Part shown: piece after piece, positions 19,513 through 27,670 of the stretch
Layout of the letters: each line of letters begins with the position of its first letter
Position numbering within the stretch: position 1 is the stretch's first letter
Origin: Aurantimonas marianensis
Lineage (GTDB): Bacteria; Pseudomonadota; Alphaproteobacteria; Rhizobiales; Rhizobiaceae
Direction of reading: 5' to 3'
NCBI RefSeq assembly: GCF_024195285.1
Contig: NZ_JALHBS010000043.1
Location: forward strand, 1 to 64,000
Length of the DNA: 64,000 nucleotides
Position numbers and translations under genes: made by a program
Notes under the pieces: generated by a model
The model's input: the letters and a program-made list of their open reading frames with translations, nothing else
What the model was told of the DNA's origin: nothing
The model's database searches: none

Positions 19513-21453
19513 TCAGCTACCCTCGGCCAGACGGGCCGCGGCGAGAAAGCCGCTGGCCGTGATATCGCCGATCAGCCGGGAACCGGGCACCTCGCGCGCT
19601 TGGTTGTCGACGAAGAGCATGGTGGGCGGGCCGACGACATCCAGCTCGCGCATCAGTTCGGTTCGGGCCGGATCGTCCTCGGTGAGGTCCAGTTCGAGCA
19701 GCTGAAATCCGGCAAGCTCGGCTTGGACGGTCGGATCGCCGAAGACGTTCCGTTCGATGACCTTGCAGGTCACGCACCATTCGGCGGTGGTGTAGACGAG
19801 CGAGGGGCGGTCGGCGGCGCGAACCAACGCTGCCATGTCCGCCGAGTCCCGGACCTTGCGGAAGACCGGCTTTTGGCTTGGCGCAGCTGGCCCGGCTGTG
19901 GCCAGACTTGCCAGCGGCCGCAGCGGATCGTCCGCCCCGGCGGCGGCGCCGACGGCCAGAATCGCGCCATAGAGCATCGCGGCGAGGCCGCCGGCCTTGG
20001 CCAACCGCCGCGGAACCCCGGCTTCGCTGCCGAGGACGTCCAATGCCCCGAGGAACACGCCGGCACCCAGAAGCAGCGCCGACCAGAGCCCGAGCGTGGC
20101 GGTCGGCGGCAGGATCCGCGACATCATCCAGATCGCCATGCCGAGGAAGGCAAAGCCGAAGGCTCGCGTGACCAGCACCATCCAGCGGCCGGCTTTCGGC
20201 AGCGCTTTTGACCCGATCGTGCCGAAGATGATCAGGGGAATGCCCTGGCCGAGTCCGAGCGCGGTGAGGGCGATCGCGCCGAGGCCGACATCGCCCGTCT
20301 GGGCGATGTAAAGAAGACCGCCGGCGAGGGGGGCCGTCACGCAAGGGCCGACGATGAGCGCCGAGGTGAAGCCGAGCGCGGCGCTGGACGACAGGCTTCC
20401 GCGCGATCCCGGCGCCTTTCGGGCGATGGCGTTTGTCCAGACGGCGGGAAGCCGCAGTTCGAACAGCCCGAACATCGACAGCGCCAGGACAACGAAGATC
20501 GCCGAGACGAACAGGATCGCGGCCTTTGATTGCAGCGCGATCTGCAGATTCTGGCCGGACCACGCAGCGGCAACGCCGAGAAGCCCGAACGCGGCTGCCA
20601 TGGCTCCGACATAGATGGCGGAGACCACAAAGCCGCGACCGGCCGACAGCCGCTCGCCGCCACGGCTGAGCTGTCCCGCCAGAATCGGATACATGGGCAG
20701 GACGCAGGGCGTGAACGCCAGTCCGAGACCGAGGACGAAGAACATCGCCACCACCCAAGCCGCGCCGCCATCGGCAAGCAGGTCGGCGACGAGGCCGCGG
20801 TCCGACCGGTCGATCGTGAAGCCGGGTGTGGCCGCGGTGGCTTGCGGAAGGTTGCTGATCGTCTTGGCCGCCGGCGTTCCGGCCTGCGGGCCGGAGGTGT
20901 CGGCGCCATCGACGGCGGCAACGCTCGCCGCGTCACCCGCCGCAGGCACCGACGAACGCTTCCAGACGCTGTCGCCCTGGACAAGGCGGTTCAGCGCGTC
21001 CTCGGCCTTGCCGGGTGTCGTCCCTTGCGCCGACAGCGCCGCGAGGTCGAGCGTCTTCGTCTGTGGCCGGTAGCAGATGCCGTCGTCCTGGCAGCCTTGG
21101 TAGCTGACGGTCAAGGCCGGCGCATCACCGAGATCGGCGAGGACGGCGGGCTCGGCGGAGGCCTCGGCCGAGCGGTGATACACCTCCATTCGCCCGAAAT
21201 AGGGATCGTCCTTCGGCTCTCCGGCCGGCGTCGTCATCGGTAGATCGCGGCCGTCGACCGTTTGCGCCGCGATGCGATCACGATAGAGATAATAGCCGTC
21301 GGCGATCTCCCACCGCAGCTCGAGCCCGCCGGACGGAGTCTTGCTGGCGAAAAACGCGAACGCACTGTCCGCCGGCAGCGGCGTCGTCTGGGCCAGAGCC
21401 GATGCCAGAGGCAGGAAAAGCCAAAGCGAAAAGAAGATCGTCATCGATCTCAT
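19513..21453 (-). CDS. dsbD: Thiol:disulphide interchange protein DsbD
   Basis: Moves electrons from cytoplasmic thioredoxin across the inner membrane to periplasmic thiol proteins. In the 646 residues: a signal peptide (WLFLPLASALA), the N-terminal alpha domain with paired cysteines in GCQDDGICYRP, a membrane domain of about eight helices with FTPCVLPMYPI carrying one of its cysteines, and a C-terminal thioredoxin domain with CVTC in TTAEWCVTCKVIERNVF. Length is slightly above E. coli DsbD because of a linker of about 60 residues around 150-205. GAGGGG precedes the ATG at 21453. It heads the redox/L,D-transpeptidase operon and runs divergently from a two-component system with a recognisable OmpR-family box between. 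Confidence 0.96.
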   Translation of the reverse strand: MRSMTIFFSLWLFLPLASALAQTTPLPADSAFAFFASKTPSGGLELRWEIADGYYLYRDRIAAQTVDGRDLPMTTPAGEPKDDPYFGRMEVYHRSAEASAEPAVLADLGDAPALTVSYQGCQDDGICYRPQTKTLDLAALSAQGTTPGKAEDALNRLVQGDSVWKRSSVPAAGDAASVAAVDGADTSGPQAGTPAAKTISNLPQATAATPGFTIDRSDRGLVADLLADGGAAWVVAMFFVLGLGLAFTPCVLPMYPILAGQLSRGGERLSAGRGFVVSAIYVGAMAAAFGLLGVAAAWSGQNLQIALQSKAAILFVSAIFVVLALSMFGLFELRLPAVWTNAIARKAPGSRGSLSSSAALGFTSALIVGPCVTAPLAGGLLYIAQTGDVGLGAIALTALGLGQGIPLIIFGTIGSKALPKAGRWMVLVTRAFGFAFLGMAIWMMSRILPPTATLGLWSALLLGAGVFLGALDVLGSEAGVPRRLAKAGGLAAMLYGAILAVGAAAGADDPLRPLASLATAGPAAPSQKPVFRKVRDSADMAALVRAADRPSLVYTTAEWCVTCKVIERNVFGDPTVQAELAGFQLLELDLTEDDPARTELMRELDVVGPPTMLFVDNQAREVPGSRLIGDITASGFLAAARLAEGS

Positions 21454-21494
21454 GGGCGACCCCTCATTGCGTCGTTTCGGCGGTGAGATCGGTC

Positions 21495-21523
21495 GCCCAG
21501 CTTAAGGCAGCCTTAAGCTGGGC
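21495..21523. promoter_or_regulatory. PmrA/QseB-type box in the dsbD / two-component divergent region
   Basis: The 118-base gap between dsbD and the response regulator contains CTTAAG-N5-CTTAAG (21501-21506 and 21512-21517). It sits inside a perfect 14-bp inverted repeat with a 1-base centre (GCCCAGCTTAAGGC and complement). Tandem CTTAA-type half-sites 11 bases apart are the known pattern for PmrA/QseB-like response regulators. The site's place suggests autoregulation plus control of the dsbD operon by the adjacent regulator. Confidence 0.65.
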
Positions 21524-21571
21524 AGGCGAGCAGGAAAAACGACGCTCCGTTCAGCACGAGAAGGACGACGC

Positions 21572-22237
21572 ATGCGCATTCTGATCGTCGAGGACGACGA
21601 GATCCTCGGTAACGGCCTCACGGTCGGCCTCCAGATGAACGGGTTCACCGCCGATCTGGCGACATGCCGCGAGGAAGCGGATGCAGCGCTGCTCTCCGGC
21701 GGCTTCGATGCGGTCGTCCTCGATGTCATGCTGCCGGACGGGTCCGGCCATGAATTGCTGGCGACGAGGCGCGGGCGCGGCGACGCGACGCCCGTTCTCC
21801 TGCTGACGGCGCTCGATACCGTGGCCGACCGCGTCGAGGGACTTGATGGCGGGGCCGACGACCATCTCGGCAAGCCGTTCGATCTCGACGAGGTCGCGGC
21901 CCGGTTGCGTGCGCTGGTGCGACGCGCGGCGAACCGCCCGACGGCCTATCTGGAGTGGAACGGCGTACGCCTTGATCCAGCCAGGATGCTCGCCATGCGC
22001 GGCGGCGAGGACATCCGTTTGTCGCGCCGCGAATTCAAGCTTATGCATGCCCTCATGGAGCGGCCCGGCACGATCCTGTCCAAGGCCCAGCTCGAAGAAA
22101 AGCTCTACGGCTTTCAGGAAGGCGTCGAAAGCAACGCCGTCGAGGTTCATATCCACAATCTGAGGGCCAAGTTTGGCAGAAGCGTCGTCGAGACGGTACG
22201 GGGCGTCGGTTACCGGCTGAGCGAGGCCGGCCGATGA
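21572..22237 (+). CDS. OmpR-family response regulator (QseB/PmrA-like)
   Basis: A 221-residue regulator. The receiver domain has the acidic pocket VEDDE, phospho-acceptor D51 in LDVMLPDGSG, and the conserved Lys in GADDHLGKPFDL. The winged-helix DNA-binding domain has LSRREFKLMHALMERPG, ESNAVEVHIHNLRAKFG and VRGVGYRL. The gene overlaps the histidine kinase by 4 bases (ATGA). A CTTAAG-N5-CTTAAG box upstream suggests autoregulation and control of the divergent dsbD-L,D-transpeptidase operon. The signal could be copper, envelope thiol stress or cationic agents; the sequence does not say. Confidence 0.95.
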   Translation: MRILIVEDDEILGNGLTVGLQMNGFTADLATCREEADAALLSGGFDAVVLDVMLPDGSGHELLATRRGRGDATPVLLLTALDTVADRVEGLDGGADDHLGKPFDLDEVAARLRALVRRAANRPTAYLEWNGVRLDPARMLAMRGGEDIRLSRREFKLMHALMERPGTILSKAQLEEKLYGFQEGVESNAVEVHIHNLRAKFGRSVVETVRGVGYRLSEAGR

Positions 22238-23571
22238 TGCGATCTCTCAAGGGCCGGCTGTTCATCATCCTGGTCGCGATGACGGGGCTCGTCTGGCTGT
22301 CCGCGACGGCGTGGATCTATCTCAACACGCGCGCCGAAGTGGAGCGGGTTCTGGATGCCAGGCTCATGGAGGCCGCGCGGATGGTGTCCTCGCTGATCGA
22401 CAGCCAGGAGATCGATGTCGCGATCGCCACCCTCGATCCTCCCACGATCGCCGCCGATCCGCACAGCCCTTACGAGCGGCAATTGACCTGTCAGATCTGG
22501 TCGCTGACCGGTTCGCTGATCGGGCGTTCCGACGGCGCACCGAACCAGCGTCTCTCCGATCATGCCGATGGCTTCGCCGAACGGGTCATCGATGGGCGGG
22601 CTTGGCGCGTCTATGCGGTCACCAACACCAAGCTTGGCGTGCAGGTGCTAGTCGGCGATAATCTCGACATAAGGGCACGACTGGTCCGTGACGTGGTCAA
22701 GGGTCTGCTGCTGCCGATGGTGCCGATCGTACCGGCCCTTGCCGCGCTGATATGGTTCGGCGTCGGTCGCGGCATGCGCCCCCTCGACCAGCTGGCCGAG
22801 GGGCTGGAGCGACGCGAGGCGGAGGATCTGCATCCCATCGCCGCCGATCACGCGGCGTCGGAAATCCGCCCGGTCGCCGCCGCGCTCAACGGCCTATTCG
22901 GGCGCGTCCAGGAGGCACGGGAGCGCGAGCGGCACTTTTTGACCTATGCAGCCCATGAATTGCGCACGCCGCTCGCGGGGCTGAAGACGCAAGCGGAAAT
23001 TTCGCTGAAGACCGATCAGGAAACGGTTCGGACCGCCGCGCTGAAGCAGATCGTCACGGCGGTGGAACGGACCTCGCGTCTGGTCCGGCAGTTGCTTGAC
23101 ACGGCGGAGGCCGAGGCTGCCGCAGCCGGTGCGCGTTCGGGGACGGTTCATTTGTCGAGCTTCCTGCGCGATACGGTCGCCGATCAAGCGGGGCGGCTTG
23201 AGGCGACGGGCGGCCGGCTGGTCTTCGACGCGTCGCTCGACGGCGTCGAGATCGTCTCGAAGGAGATTTTACTGGCCCTGGCGGTGCGCAATCTGGTTGA
23301 AAACGCCATCAATCATTCGCCGAAAGGCGGCGTCGTTGTTCTGCGGTGGTCGCCCGAGAACGCCATTGTGGTCGAGGACGAGGGGGCCGGAATGCCGCCC
23401 GGCGAGATCGAACGGGCCACCGATCGGTTCTTTCGCGGCTCCAATCGCTCCCCTGTCGGCAGCGGCCTTGGTCTGTCGATCGCAAAGCTCTGCGCGGAAC
23501 GGCTCGGTGGTGCGCTCGAACTCGCCAGCCGGGCGCCGCGCGGTTTTCGCGCGTCGCTGCGGTTGGCGTAG
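22234..23571 (+). CDS. Sensor histidine kinase (QseC/PmrB-like)
   Basis: A 445-residue inner-membrane kinase. A membrane helix lies at about residues 8-28, then a periplasmic region to about 155 with a single cysteine (QLTCQIW), a second helix at about 157-177 and a HAMP-like linker. The dimerisation box has H241 in AAHELRTPLAGL, and the ATPase domain has N (LVENAINHS), G1 (VVEDEGAGMP) and G2 (GSGLGLSIAKLC) boxes. It would phosphorylate the regulator encoded just upstream and overlapping it. The QseC_N-type sensor region gives no clear ligand. Confidence 0.94.
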   Translation: MMRSLKGRLFIILVAMTGLVWLSATAWIYLNTRAEVERVLDARLMEAARMVSSLIDSQEIDVAIATLDPPTIAADPHSPYERQLTCQIWSLTGSLIGRSDGAPNQRLSDHADGFAERVIDGRAWRVYAVTNTKLGVQVLVGDNLDIRARLVRDVVKGLLLPMVPIVPALAALIWFGVGRGMRPLDQLAEGLERREAEDLHPIAADHAASEIRPVAAALNGLFGRVQEARERERHFLTYAAHELRTPLAGLKTQAEISLKTDQETVRTAALKQIVTAVERTSRLVRQLLDTAEAEAAAAGARSGTVHLSSFLRDTVADQAGRLEATGGRLVFDASLDGVEIVSKEILLALAVRNLVENAINHSPKGGVVVLRWSPENAIVVEDEGAGMPPGEIERATDRFFRGSNRSPVGSGLGLSIAKLCAERLGGALELASRAPRGFRASLRLA

Positions 23572-23695
23572 ATCGCGCAGACTTGCCGGAGGCGTTCACG
23601 CTTTTCGGGTTCTGAATCGCTCGCGAGATGACCATCGCATCGATGCTGCGCCAGCCACCGAAGTCGTCCGGACAGACGAAGAGGATGTGCTGCCG

Positions 23696-24205
23696 CTAAT
23701 CGGCTTGCGATGGCCGATCTCTCCGCCCGATCGTATAGGCCTCGTCGAACCAATATTCCTCGAGATTCGCCCCGTCCCCGATCCGATCGACGACGGCGAA
23801 GAGGCCGGGCTCATGGAGCGGGGTCAGGACGCCGTGCCAGGTGCCGCGGTGAAAATTGACGCCCTGGCCGGACCGCGTGACGAACGCGCGCGGGCGTCCC
23901 GGCCGGCCGCCGTCGTCCGCCGCGACGATGACCAGGAACGGGTGCTCGGACATCGGCAGGAACGCCTGCGAGCCGTCCGGATGCCGCTCGACCATTTCCA
24001 GCGAATAGGGCAAGGCGCGAGGCTCGGCCTTGAACAGGCTGATGCCGGCACGGCCATCCGAGAAATCCAGCCGGGCGCGGTCGTGCCAGCGGCCGCAAAG
24101 CCCCTGGTTGATCAGCCTGTCCGGCTCGCCGGACGCCTCCAGCACGTCGCCGAAGGGCGCGAAGACGTCCGCCGCCAACGGCTCGATCGCGATTCGCCGG
24201 CTCAT
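23696..24205 (-). CDS. allA: Ureidoglycolate lyase
   Basis: Splits (S)-ureidoglycolate into glyoxylate and urea, the last step of allantoin breakdown. The 169-residue protein shows the AllA pattern: the N-terminal EPLAADVFAPFGDVLEASG, central FKAEPRALPYSLEMVERHPDGSQAFLP, and NFHRGTWHGVLTPL with metal/substrate-site histidine. Length is standard. It is the last gene of a three-gene minus-strand operon, overlapping the ureidoglycine aminohydrolase gene by 4 bases. Its glyoxylate product is the substrate of the beta-hydroxyaspartate cycle encoded 3.5 kb away. Confidence 0.94.
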   Translation of the reverse strand: MSRRIAIEPLAADVFAPFGDVLEASGEPDRLINQGLCGRWHDRARLDFSDGRAGISLFKAEPRALPYSLEMVERHPDGSQAFLPMSEHPFLVIVAADDGGRPGRPRAFVTRSGQGVNFHRGTWHGVLTPLHEPGLFAVVDRIGDGANLEEYWFDEAYTIGRRDRPSQAD

Positions 24206-25068
24206 CGGCGCTGTCCGCCCAATCCATCAGGCAGGCCGAGTCGCGCGTGGCGGTTGACGTCCTTGTAGAGCAAATAGCGGAACGGTCCGGGCCCACCCGC
24301 ATAACAGGCTTGCGGGCAGAAGGCGCGCAGCCACATGAAGTCGCCCGCCTGGACCTCGACCCAGTCCCGGTTCAGCCGGTAGACGGCCTTGCCTTCCAGC
24401 ACATAGAGCCCGTGCTCCATCACATGCGTCTCGGCGAACGGGATCAGCCCGCCGGGCTGGAAGGTAACGATGGTCACATGCATGTCGTGGCGCATGTCGG
24501 TTGGGTCGACGAAGCGGGTCGTGGCCCAGGCGCCGTCGGTGTCCGGCATCGGCGTCGGGGGGATCGCCGTTTCGTTGGTGACGAAGGCCTCGGGCGCCGC
24601 GAGGCCATCGACCGGCTCATAGGCCTTGCGGATCCAGTGGAAGCGGACGGCGGAATCGCCGCGGTTTTGCGCCTTCCAATCGCTTGCGGGCGGAAGGTAG
24701 GCGTATCCGCCCGGCTCCATCACATGCTCGGTGCCGTCGAGCGTCAGCGTCAGTTGTCCCTCGACGACGAAGATCACGGCTTCGGCCCCGGCGTCGGGTT
24801 CCGGCCGGTCGCTGCCGCCCCCCGGCGCGACCTCAACGATGCATTGGGAGAAGGTCTCGGCGAAACCGGACAGCGGCCGCGCCAGCACCCAGGCCCGCGT
24901 GCCGTTCCAGAACGGCAGATAGCTGGTGACGATGTCGCGCATCGTGCCGCGCGGGATCACCGCATAGGCCTCGGTGAAGACCGCGCGGTCGGTCATCAGC
25001 TCGGTCTGCTTCGGCAGGCCGCCTTGCGGCGCGTAGTAGCTGCGTTCGGCCAAGGGCCTCTCCTTCAT
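24202..25068 (-). CDS. allE: (S)-ureidoglycine aminohydrolase (bicupin)
   Basis: Converts ureidoglycine to ureidoglycolate, releasing ammonia, between allantoate amidohydrolase and AllA. The 288-residue protein has two cupin domains. Typical signatures are YYAPQGGLPKQTELMTDRAV at the start, AVIFVVEGQLTLTLDG in cupin 1, and VTFQPGGLIPFAETHVMEHG with the metal-binding His/Glu set in cupin 2. The ATG at 25068 overlaps the upstream stop in an ATGA junction, which argues against the longer reading from 25122. It is the middle gene of the ureide operon. Confidence 0.94.
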   Translation of the reverse strand: MKERPLAERSYYAPQGGLPKQTELMTDRAVFTEAYAVIPRGTMRDIVTSYLPFWNGTRAWVLARPLSGFAETFSQCIVEVAPGGGSDRPEPDAGAEAVIFVVEGQLTLTLDGTEHVMEPGGYAYLPPASDWKAQNRGDSAVRFHWIRKAYEPVDGLAAPEAFVTNETAIPPTPMPDTDGAWATTRFVDPTDMRHDMHVTIVTFQPGGLIPFAETHVMEHGLYVLEGKAVYRLNRDWVEVQAGDFMWLRAFCPQACYAGGPGPFRYLLYKDVNRHARLGLPDGLGGQRR

Positions 25069-26483
25069 TCGGGTAGCATGGTCGAAAGGCGAAGGCGGGC
25101 GATGCGCTCGACCTGCCGGCACGCCTCGGCGAATTCGGTGTCGCGGTCATTGTCGACGCGCCGCTCGAAAGCGGCAAGGATGCCCGCCTTGTCGTAATCC
25201 CGCACGGCGATGATGAACGGGAAGCCGAATTTTTCGACATAGCGCCGGTTCATTTGCGTGAAGGTTTCGCGCTCGGCATCGGTCAGGGCGTCGAGGCCGG
25301 CCGAGGCCTGCTCGGCGGTGGATTCGGCGGTCAGCCGCTTCGCCTCGGCCAATTTTCCGGCGAGATCGGGGTGGGCCTTGAGAACGGCCAGACGTCGGTC
25401 TGGCTCGGCGGCGCGGAACACACGGGCGAGGGCATTGTGCAGCCCGCTTGCGCTGTCATGCGCGGGCCCGAGTTCCAGCGCGTGCGCGCCCTCGGCGATC
25501 CAGGGCGAATGCTCGAACACGCCGCCGAAGGCCGTAACGAAGGCCTTGCGATCCATCTCGGACGGCCGCTCGAAGGAAACGGGTGGGTGATGCTGCGCCC
25601 AATGCCGGGCGATGTCGATGCGGCGGGCGAACCAGACATCGGCATGGCCGGCGGCGTAGTCGAGGAAGCGCTTCAGCGCCATCACCCGGCCCGGTCGCCC
25701 GACCAGGCGGCAATGCAGCCCGATCGACAGCATCTTGGCGCTGCCGGCCTCGCCCTCGGCATAGAGCGCGTCGAAGCTGTCTTTCAGATAGGCAAAGAAC
25801 TGATCGCCCGAATTGAAGCCCTGGGGCGTCGCGAAGCGCATGTCGTTGGCGTCGAGCGTGTAGGGCACGATCAACTGCTCGCGCCCGCCGGTACGCAGCC
25901 AGTAGGGCAGGTCGTCGGCGTAGCTGTCGGCGACGTAGTCGAAGCCGCCTTCCTCCGCCGCGAGCCGCACGGTGTTCACCGAGCAGCGGCCGGTGTACCA
26001 GCCGCGCGGCCGCTCGCCGGTCACTTCGGTGTGGAGACGGATCGCCGCGTCCATGTGGGCGCGCTCGTCCTCGGGGCTAAAATCCTTGTACTCGATCCAT
26101 TTGAGGCCGTGCGAGGCGATCTCCCAGCCGGCTTCCTGCATCGCGGCGACCTGGTGCGGCGAGCGCGCCAAAGCGGTCGCGACGCCGTAGACGGTCAGCG
26201 GAATATCCATGCCCGTAAACAGCCGGTGCAGCCGCCAGAAACCGGCCCGCGCGCCATATTCGTAGATCGATTCCATGTTCCAGTGGCGCTGGCCCGGCCA
26301 GGCGGCCGCACCGACGATCTCGGACAGGAAGGCCTCGGAGGCCGCGTCGCCGTGCAGGACGTTGTTCTCGCCGCCCTCCTCGTAATTGAGGACGATCTGC
26401 ACGGCGATCCTGGCGCCGTTCGGCCAGCGCGGGTCGGGCGGCGTCGGCCCGTAACCGGCCATGTCGCGGGGGTAACGTATCAA
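25065..26483 (-). CDS. Allantoinase PuuE fused to OHCU decarboxylase (UraD)
   Basis: A 472-residue two-domain enzyme. Residues 1-305 are the polysaccharide-deacetylase-like allantoinase PuuE (VQIVLNYEEGGENNVLHGD, SHGLKWIEYKD), opening the allantoin ring. Residues 310-472 are UraD, which decarboxylates OHCU to (S)-allantoin (AFGGVFEHSPWIAEGA, LAVLKAHPDLAGKLAEA with the catalytic His). The fusion puts two consecutive steps in one chain, as known in other proteobacteria. I chose the TTG at 26483 because AAGGAG sits at correct spacing and IRYPRDMAGYG is the expected N terminus; the first ATG (26462) would cut it. It is first in the operon with allE and allA. Confidence 0.94.
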   Translation of the reverse strand: MIRYPRDMAGYGPTPPDPRWPNGARIAVQIVLNYEEGGENNVLHGDAASEAFLSEIVGAAAWPGQRHWNMESIYEYGARAGFWRLHRLFTGMDIPLTVYGVATALARSPHQVAAMQEAGWEIASHGLKWIEYKDFSPEDERAHMDAAIRLHTEVTGERPRGWYTGRCSVNTVRLAAEEGGFDYVADSYADDLPYWLRTGGREQLIVPYTLDANDMRFATPQGFNSGDQFFAYLKDSFDALYAEGEAGSAKMLSIGLHCRLVGRPGRVMALKRFLDYAAGHADVWFARRIDIARHWAQHHPPVSFERPSEMDRKAFVTAFGGVFEHSPWIAEGAHALELGPAHDSASGLHNALARVFRAAEPDRRLAVLKAHPDLAGKLAEAKRLTAESTAEQASAGLDALTDAERETFTQMNRRYVEKFGFPFIIAVRDYDKAGILAAFERRVDNDRDTEFAEACRQVERIARLRLSTMLPE

Positions 26484-26609
26484 AGGCGGCTCCTTGGCTC
26501 GGTCGCGATTTCCATCCTTATGCCGAAACCGCGGGGCGTATCCTCAAATAATCCACGCAACAGCCTACGCATACGCCGCACGCCGCGGCCGCTCGTTCGT
26601 TGCCACGCC

Positions 26610-27452
26610 TCAATCGCTCTCTAAAGCCGGCGCCCGGCCGCCGATCTTGGCGGTGACCTCGTCCGCCGCGCGTTTCACCACGGGCCCGATTTCGGCGATC
26701 TTGCCATCGGGAAACCTGACCGTGGGGCCGGACACGGAGATTCCGGCGATGGCCTCGCCGAAGCCGTTGAAGACCGGTGCCGCGATGCAGCGCATTCCGA
26801 GATAGCGTTCCTCGTCGTCGAAGGACCAGCCGCGCGCGTGCGTCGCTGCGAGATTGGCATAAAGCGCATTCGGAGAGGTGAGGGTCTTCGGGGTGAATTC
26901 GGGCAGGCCTCGTCTTTGCAGGATCGTCTCGACCTCGTCGCGGCCCATGTTGGCGAGCAGCGCCTTGCCGATGCCGGATGCGTGCAAATGGCCGCGGGTA
27001 CCCGGCCGGAAGAAGGCCCGGATCGGATTATGCGATTCCACCTGGCTGAGAAACACCACCTCGCCATTGTCGGCAATGGCGAGGTTGGCGGTCTCCCCGG
27101 TCTCGTCCATCAGCCGCCGCATGAACTCGCGCGCCGCCTCGAGTAAATTGGTCCCCACCAGGTACGCGTTGCCGACCCGGAAGGCCTCGATGCCGACCGA
27201 CCACTCCTGGGCGGAGCCATCGAATTCGGCAAATCCATGTTTCTGCAAGGTCGCCAGGATCCGATGCGCGGAGGAGGGCGGCATGCCGAGCCGCAGCGCG
27301 ATATCGGTCAGCGTCAGGCCGCTGTCCTTCGCCAATGTCCGCAACACCGTCAGCCCCCGGTCCAGGGCCTGAACCGGAGCGGCCTGCTCGTCGATCGGCT
27401 GGGTTCGCGGCCGCCCGCGCGAGCGTCGTGGGAGGTCATCGGCCTTGCTCAT
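26610..27452 (-). CDS. bhcR: IclR-family regulator of the beta-hydroxyaspartate cycle
   Basis: A 280-residue regulator. The N-terminal winged HTH (LTDIALRLGMPPSSAHRILA) is followed by the IclR effector domain (NPIRAFFRPGTRGHLHASGIGKALLA, GMRCIAAPVFNGFGEAIAGI). It is divergent from bhcABCD, exactly the arrangement of BhcR in Paracoccus denitrificans, where glyoxylate is reported to affect its DNA binding. AAGGAAG precedes the ATG at 27452. Downstream on the same strand, after 126 bases, begins the ureide operon. A readthrough transcript could therefore place purine degradation under the same regulator, but no transcript evidence is available. Confidence 0.9.
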   Translation of the reverse strand: MSKADDLPRRSRGRPRTQPIDEQAAPVQALDRGLTVLRTLAKDSGLTLTDIALRLGMPPSSAHRILATLQKHGFAEFDGSAQEWSVGIEAFRVGNAYLVGTNLLEAAREFMRRLMDETGETANLAIADNGEVVFLSQVESHNPIRAFFRPGTRGHLHASGIGKALLANMGRDEVETILQRRGLPEFTPKTLTSPNALYANLAATHARGWSFDDEERYLGMRCIAAPVFNGFGEAIAGISVSGPTVRFPDGKIAEIGPVVKRAADEVTAKIGGRAPALESD

Positions 27453-27670
27453 GATCGCTTCCTTGCCGCCCACCTTCCGTAATCCACCCCCATCCTGCCA
27501 TGAAAAAAATTTCCGGCAAAAATAATTCTGCTACGGATGAAAAAATGTAAAGCGCTGATAGATATATGAAAAAATCAATAAATTGGCATTAACGGAAATA
27601 ATTTTCAGAAAAATTGCAAATTCGGCAGGCGTCGCTACCTTGTGGTAAGCCGATTATCAGGGAGAGAAAT
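27453..27670. promoter_or_regulatory. AT-rich bhcR/bhcA divergent promoter region with two candidate operators
   Basis: This 218-base gap is far more AT-rich than its surroundings. Two related imperfect palindromes of the form GGAAA-N3-TTTTC occur: GAAAAAAATTTCC at 27502-27514 and GGAAATAATTTTC at 27594-27606. Together they form a larger inverted pair (TGAAAAAAATTTCCGG against the complement of 27592-27607, 13 of 16 matching). They are the best candidates for BhcR sites. No clear sigma-70 promoter could be assigned. Confidence 0.5.
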
